Part shown: positions 24,535-33,975 of the stretch, piece by piece | Layout: each line of letters begins with the position of its first letter | Numbering within the stretch: the stretch's first letter is position 1 | DNA from: Cercis canadensis | Taxonomy: Eukaryota > Streptophyta > Magnoliopsida > Fabales > Fabaceae | Length of the DNA stretch: 64,000 nucleotides | Assembly (NCBI GenBank): GCA_003255065.1 | Contig: QAOA01003736.1 | Location: 694,226 to 758,225, forward strand | Direction of reading: 5' to 3' | Position numbers and translations under genes: made by a program | Notes under the pieces: model-generated | Seen by the model: only the letters and a program-made list of their open reading frames with translations | What the model was told of the DNA's origin: nothing | Databases searched by the model: none

Positions 24535-25941
24535 ATGGAGAACACGCTCTGCGATGAACTCCTCCAAGAAATATTTCAAAAGCTTCCTCCATCTTCATCT
24601 TCTTCGGTCTCTTTGGTCTGCAAGCGGTGGCTCCATCTCTACCGTACATCCAGAACTTCCCTCTCTCTTCGACTCACCCCTCACTTGTCTGTAATTCCTT
24701 TTCTGACCTCTTTCCTCACTCAGTACCCTTCTCTCTTCTCCCTCTCTCTCCTCTCTTCTAATCCTGCTTCCTCATCCTTCTCTGGCCTTGTCCTCTCTGT
24801 AGTATCTTCTCGCTGTTCCCACCTTCGTGGCCTGAGATTCTTGGCTGGCCCTGTTTCTCTTCCCTCCCTGATTTCTCTCTCTTCGGCTTGTACCCGCTTG
24901 ACCTCTCTCTCCATTAATCTCTCTAGACCCATCTTTCTCAGGTGGGTACTTTCTTTTCCTAATTTGAAAGACTTAGCAATCACTCTGTGCTCCGATGATT
25001 GCCTCAATCAAGAAATTGAGCTAAAAAATCAATATGGTATTTGGGAAAGTGACGATTTTGATGCAGAATTGAATTTAGAAAGTCTTTGTTTAGTGGGTAT
25101 TCGTGCAGATGATTGGGGAGTGGGTTGGCTATGGAGGAGCTGCAAACAGCTCAAGAAATTGCAGCTTCAGAGTTGCCAAGGTATTGGTGGGTCTTATTCC
25201 TCGTTTGTTCAGTGCTTGCAGGGTATTGAAGAAGTTGAGCTCAGAACTTGCAGAAGCGTTGTTGATGGGGTTCTCCTGAAACTAGCAGAAAATTGCCACT
25301 CCCTAAATTCACTATTGGTCTATGATGGCGGTAGCAGAGAGGGCCTACTAAATTTCTTTTCCCGGTGCAGGTTTCATTTGCAGAAACTTGATCTTCGTTT
25401 ACCTTTGGACCTCAACAACAATCACCTTCTAGCAGTGGCTACCAATCTAAGAGGAATCTCAAGCCTTAGGCTTCAAAGTTGTTGCCTTGTCACAGGTGAA
25501 GGCCTAAAGGCTCTTGGGATGGCAATGAATTCTGGGCTTGAAGAATTGGCACTGATAAATTGTGATGTGGTAGAAAGAGAACCTGGGTTGCTTGCCACTT
25601 TGGGGCAGCATTTGAGGCAATTGAGGAAATTGGATTTGTCACACAATGAAATGTTGCTTGATAAGGAATTCATTTCAATGCTAGCTTCATGCACTTATTT
25701 GATTGATTTGAAGCTAAGAGGATGCGGAGGACTCACTAGTGCAGCTTTAGTTTCTATGCTTAGGAGCTGCAAGCGTTTGGAAAATGTAGATATTATGCAT
25801 TGTGGTGGGATTGAATCTGAGGCAGTTGAGCTGTTTGTGAAGAAATCTCCAAGGTTGAGAAGAATGGAGGTTGAGGAAAGCAAGCTCTCTGATGCTGCAA
25901 AAATGTGGGCATCAAATAAATTTATTGAAGTTTTTGTTTAA
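24535..25941 (+). CDS. F-box/LRR (RNI-like) protein
   Basis: A single-exon gene encodes 468 aa from the ATG at 24535. Residues about 4-40 form an F-box (LCDELLQEIFQKLPP ... SLVCKRWLHLY), the SKP1-binding motif of SCF ubiquitin ligases. The rest is a series of leucine-rich, cysteine-containing RNI-type repeats (for example LRQLRKLDLSHNEMLL, TYLIDLKLRGCGGLTS, KRLENVDIMHCGGIES), which normally bind the substrate. A serine-rich insert lies between F-box and repeats. It resembles Arabidopsis At5g40470, an intronless RNI-like gene next to SMR6, but I cannot name a substrate. A strong antisense open frame at 24720-25007 is only a shadow of the Ser/Leu-rich part. Confidence 0.9.
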   Translation: MENTLCDELLQEIFQKLPPSSSSSVSLVCKRWLHLYRTSRTSLSLRLTPHLSVIPFLTSFLTQYPSLFSLSLLSSNPASSSFSGLVLSVVSSRCSHLRGLRFLAGPVSLPSLISLSSACTRLTSLSINLSRPIFLRWVLSFPNLKDLAITLCSDDCLNQEIELKNQYGIWESDDFDAELNLESLCLVGIRADDWGVGWLWRSCKQLKKLQLQSCQGIGGSYSSFVQCLQGIEEVELRTCRSVVDGVLLKLAENCHSLNSLLVYDGGSREGLLNFFSRCRFHLQKLDLRLPLDLNNNHLLAVATNLRGISSLRLQSCCLVTGEGLKALGMAMNSGLEELALINCDVVEREPGLLATLGQHLRQLRKLDLSHNEMLLDKEFISMLASCTYLIDLKLRGCGGLTSAALVSMLRSCKRLENVDIMHCGGIESEAVELFVKKSPRLRRMEVEESKLSDAAKMWASNKFIEVFV

Positions 25942-28700
25942 TTGGTTTGGGGGAAGCTGAAGAAAGCTAGCAAATGCAGTTTTCTGAAGCTTGTAATAAT
26001 TAATAAACAGGTATACTTTCACACTTCTGACACCACTGTTTTATATTTATGTTTCTGTAATTTATGTTTGGAACTTGAAGAGCAGTGTATGAGCTCAGTG
26101 AATAACCATGCCAATTATGTACATAAATCTTTGAATCTGATGTGAGGCATGGCATCAGAAACAAGTGTAATTGAATTTATCTTCTCTGAGAACTGAGAGT
26201 GAAACAAGTGTAAATCTTTTGAAACCTATTCTGTTGGTTCTGCTTTTTCATTCTTGCTGTCTGATAAGTACGCCTGCATAAAAATTTGGGTTCCTAGTTC
26301 ATGTCTACTCCAACAGATTGATGAAAGTGTGGTCCATTAAATTGTCTTTACTGAACTCAGTAGAGGACACTGAGGCCCACTAGTACGGACATCAAGATCC
26401 AGCTATATGGGTGATGCGCATGGGTAACCTTAAATAAATGAGGAGGGTAAATCCACCTTTCATTTAATGAGGAGTGGAACCCAGTAATTTTGAGGGAGAC
26501 ATAAAGTGTGCAGTTTCATAGGGAAATTAAAAGCGACTGAGAAATTGATATACAAGTGTAAGAATTTCAATTTGTGTAAACACATATTGTAAACTATATG
26601 TTGTTTCCTATTAAATAATTTATTAAAAACTTTTACTCCGTCTAAAATATCATTTTTAATAACTTTAATAATGTAAGAATTTTAGTGATAATATAGAGTT
26701 TTAGTGTTTTACAGTTTTAACAATAATATATTAATATTTTAAGAGTTTGGCCTAGTAATAAGAATAAAATAATTATAAAAAATCAAGAAAATTTTGTGGA
26801 AGAACTTAAAAAAAATAAAATAGGTTCCAAAACTTTAGTCACAATTTGAGACCAGTGTTGAAGCACCTTTCAATTTAGACACCTTTTTCTTTTTGGTACC
26901 TTCAGAAAGTGGAATGTAACTATGCTATTGCTACCTTGAAAAATCATTAGTGTTGGGATTAATGAAATCTTTTAAAGCATCATCAACCAAATATATATAA
27001 TAATCAAATAACTTATAACTCAATAATATTAAAATTATTCTCAAAATTTATAAATTTTGTGTTCAAGCTCAAAATCATAATTAAAAATATTAAAAAAATA
27101 CATATGATGTAGTCCAATTAAGATGCTTAAGATTCATTCTCTCACTCTTTTTTTTTTTTTGGTATGGAAGATTCTTAACAATCTTTTTGATATTCTTAAC
27201 AATTGAATATCAAATTTTCTTTCTTAGTTTTTTTTTTTTCCGCTCATTACATAGAGATAGTCAGATAGAGAGGACTGCGTGTAAAATGCGTACTTAATTG
27301 TTTAACTATTTGTTCAATCATCCTCGGATTTTTTTATACCACGTGCAAACGCGTATTCTAAAGAATTGAATGATTTTGGCATTTGACCCTTTCAGGAAAT
27401 AAAATGGCTTTTCAACTTTGGCATGCTACTAATGCACTCTGATTAGGCCTCTAAAATAATGCATTACGATCAGGGATTAGAGTAGGATTCACTTAAAATG
27501 ACAATTGTCAACACCCCTTTTTCTCATACACATTTTTATTTTGTGTTTTCATCCTTTTTTGTTTAGCCAAACTCTTTATTATCGGGTGTAGTGGCACCAC
27601 CTTCTAACTTTTCAGCCTTAATCTTCTCATGTTCTTAGATGGAAGTCTACTATACTATGATCCCCTCTATCTATAGAACCAATCCAACCCAATATCAACA
27701 CTTATTGGTTAGTTATTTTGTTTTGGTCCACTATTGGGCCTGCAATGTGAATCTGTTTATGTGGGCTATGTTACCAAAACCCATTAGTGTATGTTTCCAA
27801 GATGACTTAAAGCCCAAGCCTACTATCTAATATGGGTCCTTGCTGCTTCATGTGCTTTTCTGTTGTGTCTATTTCACGGGGGAATAAATAAAGTTGTGCC
27901 AATTTTATAACATTTTTTTAAAAAATTATTTTCGTCATTTCTCTATGAGAGTAAAAAAAAACGACAAAACGATTTCTGCACATGAGCAAAGAGTTCATAT
28001 CCTGATATCATATTTGAAGGTTAATGTAATTATCTATTTACTATTAACTGATTTTATTAATGATTATCCAAATGCATAGTATATTAGTTACTGCTCTCTA
28101 CTCTCTCATTCATCATAAAAAAAAAAAAGTTACTCTAATATATATCTTATACCATAGATGAGCTTAATAAATTTTGTTTACTTAGTTACCTGTTTACCTT
28201 TTTAAAATGGAATCAGAAGTTGATGAGCAATAACTAATAAGCTCCCTGTCCCCAAAATAGAGATCCGAAACAGTTGAATGTTGAAACATTCACCAAAAAC
28301 ATATTCTGGAAAATTTTGAACTGAATCATCAAGAAAATTAAAGAAAAACGTTTGAATTGCAGTGCAAATATGTTTTTTTGTGGTTGATATTTCTTTGTTT
28401 AGAAACAAGGAAAACAATGGGAAATGGCATTAGTTAATTGGGTAACATAGCATTATATTGCATGGAAGTGCGAACGTGGGACGTAAAGACTAAGAGTAGG
28501 ACCTGAGTTGTTGGTGTTTTGTTAATGTTAGAGGAATAAATGTCATTAGTCCCTCCCTGATTTAAATGCATGCAATAAATTACTCATCTTGCTTTCGGCA
28601 ATAAACTGGTCCACCATTGGCTGCCCACTGGGTGATTAAATTTAAAGCTACTCAATTTCATTATTATCTTCGAAAAAATAAAATAAAAAAATCAACGTCT
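25942..28700. other. F-box 3' flank and AT-rich intergenic DNA
   Basis: The first ~250 bp are the likely 3' untranslated region. Beyond that I find only AT-rich sequence with homopolymers and short unsupported open frames (27639-27830, 27894-28079, 28202-28417). No transposon ends, RNA genes or protein similarity were evident. Confidence 0.45.
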
Positions 28701-28882
28701 CTGATGACCGTGACTGAAACGGACTAGAAGCTCTTGTTTCTCTTTAGCCCATCACTTGCTAACTATCTTGGACGGTCAGGATACAAGGCAAGTGGGCCCG
28801 GAGACAAAACACAGAGGGTAACCTTGTCAATTCAATTTCAAACATCTGAGAAGCCGATAAAAGGGACAGCCGCCACAACGGA

Positions 28883-28997
28883 CTTTTCGCGGGCTGCAAT
28901 ATTGTTGTTTCTTATTTTGGCGGGAACCCAAATTGGTTGCGCCTCGCCGTTTTCCAAAATTTTCAATCTCTAGGGCTTCACTACTTCCCGCCAAAAA
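28883..28997. promoter_or_regulatory. Cluster of E2F-like sites without an adjacent gene
   Basis: TTTTGGCGGGAA at 28915-28926 and the opposite orientation TTCCCGCCAAAAA at 28985-28997 both match the E2F consensus. A weaker TTTTCGCGGG lies at 28883. The region is locally GC-rich and promoter-like, but no convincing coding sequence begins on either side. Confidence 0.5.
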
Positions 28998-29141
28998 GTA
29001 CGGGCAGTTCGGGCAGGGGCACCCAAAGGTGGGTTGTGGACTTTGGCCTCGGTGTGGGCTCCGGGCAACGGACTCAATAAGCTAAAACCGCGTACGAATC
29101 AAACTAGAAAAAGAAAAGAAAATAATGAGGTTAGAGAGAGA

Positions 29142-29295
29142 GAGAGAGAGGGGTGGTGGCTATAAGGAAAGGAACGAAAGTCGATGATTGTTGATTGGGT
29201 GATTGGCATTACGAGTAGNAGAGAGAGAGGTGATGGCTATAAGGAAAGGAACGAAAGTCGATGATTGTTGATTGGGTGATTGGCATTACGAGTAG
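29142..29295. repeat. 77-bp tandem duplication with an N at the junction
   Basis: The segment ending ACGAGTAG at 29218 recurs exactly 77 bp later, ending at 29295. Each copy begins in a GAGAGA tract followed by GGTGRTGGCTATAAGG. The N at 29219 separates the copies, which differ at about one position. This could be a real duplication or an assembly gap-closure artefact. Confidence 0.9.
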
Positions 29296-30003
29296 AAAGA
29301 GTAGCAGCATCACCGTTTACTGTTTAGTTCTAAAATTAGAATATTTTATTTGCTTAGGATTCCTTGGAGGCCCATGTGTATATGTCTACTCTTTTCCTTT
29401 CTTTCATACATTGGATTCCTCTTTCTCTACCTAAATATCTCTTTCCCTCCACTTAATACTTAATTCCTCCCTATCCTCAATTATATTTATATCTCCCTCC
29501 TCTTTCTTATTCTTTTCTATACACATAGAAGTCGTAATCCAACAAGCTATTTAAACCTTGTATTCTTTTCAGTATTTTGCTTCAACCTTCAAAACCAAAT
29601 TAAAATTTTCTGGGACATTGCCTAACAAGCCAAGCCAACCCCCACCACTCCTTTTCTCTGACTCATGTAAAAAGGCCCACCACGTGTTTGTAAAAAGGTT
29701 CAATACAACTAACTCATATTTCAATTCTACTTATACAACTCCTATTAATCTTAATTCATGTAACATCACTCATTTGTATAGTAATGAAGGAGAAGAATAT
29801 AATTTGCATTTTGTTTAGCAATTTTGAAGTAAAACCCCACTAGTTTGGTCCCATTTACTTGTTAACTTAGACTAGAGGACCATCCTACAATCCCAAGTGA
29901 CAGGTCACACGTCATTGCATGTACTTGATTGAGGCTCAAGATCCTGCTAATCAGTAAATCCCACTATACGTCAAAACTTTTCAAGTGTAAGGCTCAAATT
30001 AGG
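29296..30003. other. Intergenic DNA, nothing recognised
   Basis: Pyrimidine-rich sequence (29380-29560) is followed by AT-rich DNA. The 29558-29818 open frame shows no recognisable domain. Confidence 0.4.
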
Positions 30004-30063
30004 TTTCGACACAAGTACATTAATTTCGACACAAGTACATTAATTTCGACACAAGCACATTTA
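30004..30063. repeat. 20-bp tandem repeat, three copies
   Basis: TTTCGACACAAGTACATTAA occurs at 30004 and 30024, with a slightly diverged third copy at 30044. Confidence 0.95.
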
Positions 30064-30160
30064 CAGCTCCATAGTTAGAAACCTTGGGTAATAATTTTTA
30101 CCTTACGAGTAAACATAGCAACTGCATTATGATGATCTGCAAGTGATGTATATGGAAGAT

Positions 30161-30341
30161 GGATTTGGATCCAGTCATGTCACTTGAGTCATGTTGCTCA
30201 AATCTGAGCCGTCCATTTCATTAAAACTCATTTCAACCATTAAATATTAATGTGTTTTAATGGTTGAAATGACCATTAAATAGAATAGACGGCTTAGATC
30301 TAAGCAACATGACTCAAGTTAACATGACTGAATCTCTTCCC
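30161..30341. mobile_element. Mutator-type foldback MITE, 181 bp
   Basis: The element is almost entirely an inverted repeat. The left arm, starting GGATTTGGATCCAGTCATG, pairs with the reverse complement of the right arm, starting GGGAAGAGATTCAGTCATG. The pairing continues through ACTTGAGTCATGTTGCT and CATTTCAACCATTAAA to a short AT-rich loop near 30248. It is flanked by a 9-bp direct duplication ATGGAAGAT (30152-30160 and 30342-30350). A 9-bp target-site duplication is typical of Mutator-like elements. It has no coding capacity and could fold as an RNA hairpin if transcribed. Confidence 0.85.
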
Positions 30342-30350
30342 ATGGAAGAT

Positions 30351-32900
30351 GTAAGTTGCAAATGGTACCATTTTCCAAATTTTCTGCGTTTGGACCAATT
30401 CTTGGCACTACAATTTCACAACCCATTAATTGCCTCATGAGTCATAAATGCCCCTGTTGAAGCCAAGTACAACAAATATTTGGTGCCTTAGATGACATGA
30501 GCATGCAACGAGTGTCTATTGTCTTCACTGGGATTTCTTTCCCTTCAGTCCCAACAAAAATATTACATTAAGGACATAGCTCCAAGCACTTGTTTAGAAC
30601 TTTCAATAGTGACAAATGGTAAGTCATCTCTCAGTATATAGCTCACTGAGAAACAAAATCCTTTCAATCAACACTATATCTATACCTCAGGCTCAGGAGC
30701 TGCATTTTTAGTGAAAAAGGACATTTGCAACATTACAATTCAAATGCCACAACACTGTTTCTGTATAATTTCTCTGATGAAACTTACTAGTATTAGGTAA
30801 GATTCAAAAATAACTTATACTTGTATTTCTAATATTGCAAATACAAAGCACAGCTGAGAATTTATTGATGTTTCTTTAATAGGGAAGGAGTATAATTGTT
30901 GAAGGCAGAACAATTGGAATCTAAATTAATTTGAATGATTTTGACAGGCACCAGATTTATGGTGTAAAAGCTCTATGGTTTAATATACTAATCAAAATAA
31001 CTTTACTAAAAATATGGTTTTATACTTTTCTTTTTGACAAGAATATGGTTTTGTACTTAAATAACAAGAAAAATGAAAACCTCATGAGAAATGGCCAAAT
31101 GGGTTGCTTCCTGGAAGGAAACAAGGGAAAAGATCAAAAGTAATATTGAAGAGAGATTCTTTTTCTTTTCTAATATAATACCAATGAACTACCTCATGTG
31201 GTGCCCATTTGCACCGTCATGGTAGAAACACAAACATTATAGCTCATCCAATTCTGAGTGACCACAGTCTAACAAAGGAGGAGTTTAATATTTTCTACAA
31301 ATTTACTGTGTGCTTTCTTAAAAGGATCCTAATCCCTAGAAACCTTTCTTATTATACAATTCACATAAGAACCTTAGATTATGTAAGCTCTTTCATCATC
31401 ACATTTTAAACAAATCCCTTGGTCATGCAAACCGTATCCCCTTTTCTCCATAAACTATTTGGGATTTTGGTGTACATGATAAGAACATGCCTTAAAATCT
31501 TATCCACACATATCCAATACCTAATATCAAACACTATCTTTGGCATCAAATGGCTGTACCATTTGATTCAATCACATACAATCAACTAAGTATAGCTAGC
31601 TTTATAATTGTGCGCAATTGTTTCATATCAAGCACTGGCTTTGGCATCAAGTGCTTGATTTATTTGATTTGAAATAGTACCAATCACATAGGATTCTGAT
31701 ACACTAATTTTAAGTATTTTGTCATTTAATAATCGGATAAGTATTATGAAGGACTTGACCTTGGCGTAGTGTTGAAACAGAGGTGGGGCATAGAAGAAGA
31801 TTAAACCAGGGAGTGGCAGAGCATGAGAAAGGTGCTTGGCCTATTAAGGTTTACAAGGGCATTTGTCATACTCACAGTCAATCAAGCACCATCTCAGCCA
31901 TGAAAAAGATTTTACTTTTACATTTATTGGGCAACTTTTGGCGACTTACGAACACATTTTGACCCGTGTATGAAACAGCTACACGCGTGTGCTTGGGTTA
32001 GAGAAGAAGAAAACTAAGAGTTGGAACTTGAAACCTTGGAGCTTGAAGCTGCGGCTGGAGATTGAGAAGGAGGAAATTGTTTCCAACTAAATATTTTTTG
32101 GTGTTTGGTTTAGGGGAAGAGGGCTAGGAAGAGGGAGAGAAAGTTAATCTACGACATAAACTGTAAACAGAGAATGAACCGTTAAAGGTTTCTGATGTGA
32201 TGATGAAGTGTGAGTTTGAAGCAGAGGAGCAGGGGGCAAGTTTAAATGGTACACTGGCAAGGCCTAGCCAGTTTTACAAAATTTTATACCTTCCCTAACT
32301 AATTCAGAAAGAAACTTTACTGTGTTAGAACTTAAAAAGCTTCGATTTTGCCAGTCATGTGTGCCCTACTCACAACAGTTCTGCATTGACGATCTCAAAC
32401 AATTAGGGGCATGGTAAATGTTATATGGTAAAAATAATCCCTTTTGTTCTAACACCAGCACAAAGTTCAAGAGGCAATTGGTGATAGAAACAGAACTAAC
32501 CCAGCTCAATAATGGAAACAGAAAATAATGCAAAAAGAGAATTGAACTATAGGCTCTCCATGAATAGGAAAATTAGAAGGAAAAAAATTTTACGCCAGAA
32601 TGCTCAAAATGCAACGCCATCCGCAAGAGAAAGAAATATCGGAAACATTAAAATTTGACAAATAAGTATATGCTAAAAACTCAGAATTTAAAGCTTTCTC
32701 ATTAAGCAAAAACAGACCTAAACTACATACTCTTTAATTTAATCAAAGAAAAAAAAAAAAAAAGTACTCTAGACTGCTCTCTAAATATCATCTTTCTTTT
32801 GTACACAAGTTTTAGTTTCACCATCTGCAACAGAGAGCCAAATACAGAAATAGAAGAAAAGCCGCTTTAGCTTAATTGACTCTCTTTTATCCCCTTTTGC
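30351..32900. other. Intergenic DNA downstream of SMR6
   Basis: AT-rich spacer with only short, unsupported open frames (30931-31143, 31209-31409). The right end, about 32760-32956, is probably the 3' untranslated region of the SMR gene. Confidence 0.4.
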
Positions 32901-32956
32901 TGTATGGCCAAGTTGAATCTACCTTTGATTTCTTCTGTTAGTATTATCAGCCCAAA

Positions 32957-33283
32957 TCAGATGGTTTTCTCAACACGGCATTTGAATACAGTTTCCAAGT
33001 CAGGAGGGGTGAAGAACTCCCTAACGATGCCGTTTAAGTTATTATGACGTCTTGTAGTTCGGCGCTTCCTTGGGGCTGGTGGGCACGTCAACTTCTCTGG
33101 TATTCTGCATTCTTTCGCTGTTGGCGTTGTTGAGCAGGCTTCGTCTTCGTCTTCTTCGTTCTCTTTTCCCCATGGTTTTGTGTTTATCGGCTTCAAAGAC
33201 CTTACTGAGATTCCAGCAATTACCCACTTCTTCGCTTCTGATTCTAGGCCTGTGTCTGTTTGCGCCTTTTTTGAAAAACCCAT
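32957..33283 (-). CDS. SMR6: SIAMESE-related CDK inhibitor, SMR6-like
   Basis: An intronless gene encodes 108 aa from the ATG at 33283; the frame extends upstream only through a non-ATG codon. SIAMESE-related proteins bind CDK-cyclin complexes, block mitosis and promote endoreduplication. Family motifs are in order: TTPT at residues 52-55, RIP at 60-62, CPPAPRK at 67-73, a basic stretch RKRRTTRRH, and the C-terminal [11 protein letters not shown] at 90-100. The N terminus MGFSKKAQ followed by KKWVIAGI and LKPINTKP is typical of the SMR6 subgroup. An acidic run ENEEDEDE lies at 41-48. Length is usual for the family. The leader is long and pyrimidine-rich on the sense strand, and E2F-like sites lie further upstream. 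Its neighbours, the F-box/LRR gene and the RBB1-like gene, match the Arabidopsis SMR6 neighbourhood. Confidence 0.93.
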   Translation of the reverse strand: MGFSKKAQTDTGLESEAKKWVIAGISVRSLKPINTKPWGKENEEDEDEACSTTPTAKECRIPEKLTCPPAPRKRRTTRRHNNLNGIVREFFTPPDLETVFKCRVEKTI

Positions 33284-33761
33284 GTTTAATCCTGACAGAA
33301 TAACAGGGGAGAGGAGCAATTGGGAAAATTTGAAGCAAGCCCAAGAAAGGAGAGAGCTTTGGCTTGATCAAAACTATCCAGAACAGAACTAGAACGGAGG
33401 AAACCGAAGAGAAAAGGAAAAAAAAAAGTGGGTATTTGAGTTTGATCAGAATGAAGAAAAAGATGGGATTTTGATCGGAATAAAAACAGAGCGACACAAA
33501 GGGAGATGAAAAAGATGGAATTTTGCTTAAGAATCAGAACAAATCAGAAGAAAAAACGGATGCGAGAATCAGATTGAGAAAGAGAGGAGAAGGAATAAGC
33601 GAATAAGATAAAAGGGTCTTTGCTTGTTTCTTTGAGAGAGAGAGAAAGGGAGGGAAACAAGGGAGCATGAGAAAGGAATGAAAGCTTTGAATGAATGAAG
33701 GAATGAGAGAAAAAGAGTTTTTGTGGGAAAATAGAAAGAAATTTTGGGAGGAAGAAAGAGA

Positions 33762-33784
33762 GAATTTATATATATTTGATTGGA
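33762..33784 (-). promoter_or_regulatory. CCAAT plus TATA box of the SMR6-like gene
   Basis: On the minus strand CCAATCAAATATATATAAAT occurs about 480 bp upstream of the ATG, placing the start of transcription near 33730-33740. This implies a leader of roughly 450 nt rich in CT, within which the 33534-33818 minus-strand open frame would be only an upstream ORF. Confidence 0.6.
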
Positions 33785-33923
33785 GGCAAACCCGTGAGGT
33801 TATCAAAGAGACCGTCAATTAGCTGAAAAGCTAAAATGGCTAATGGGAATGGAAAAAGAAAAGGGGAGAGAGAGAGCGAGAGCTGCCCGGGATATCACGG
33901 TCAGCCCAAGCCGAGTGAACCTC

Positions 33924-33975
33924 ATTTTGGCGCCAAAATTTAGTGGTTTGGGCAGCAACGGCTCTTTTTCCCGCC
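33924..33975. promoter_or_regulatory. Palindromic E2F site and second E2F motif upstream of SMR6-like gene
   Basis: ATTTTGGCGCCAAAAT at 33924-33939 is a perfect 16-bp palindrome with an E2F half-site (TTTTGGCGC) on each strand. TTTTTCCCGCC at 33965-33975 matches the TTTCCCGC consensus. They lie about 150-200 bp upstream of the proposed TATA box of the CDK inhibitor gene, a sensible place for cell-cycle control. Confidence 0.6.

Noticed and set aside
24720..25007. 95-codon minus-strand frame inside the F-box gene
   Set aside because: It is an Arg/Glu-rich shadow of a Ser/Leu-rich CT-biased coding stretch.
28734..28973. 79-codon plus-strand frame overlapping the orphan E2F cluster
   Set aside because: There is no recognisable domain and no continuation by splicing. 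I treat the region as promoter-like DNA.
33042..33497. 151-codon minus-strand frame overlapping the SMR gene
   Set aside because: It is an alternate frame of the SMR6 coding region and leader. The SMR motifs are all in the other frame.
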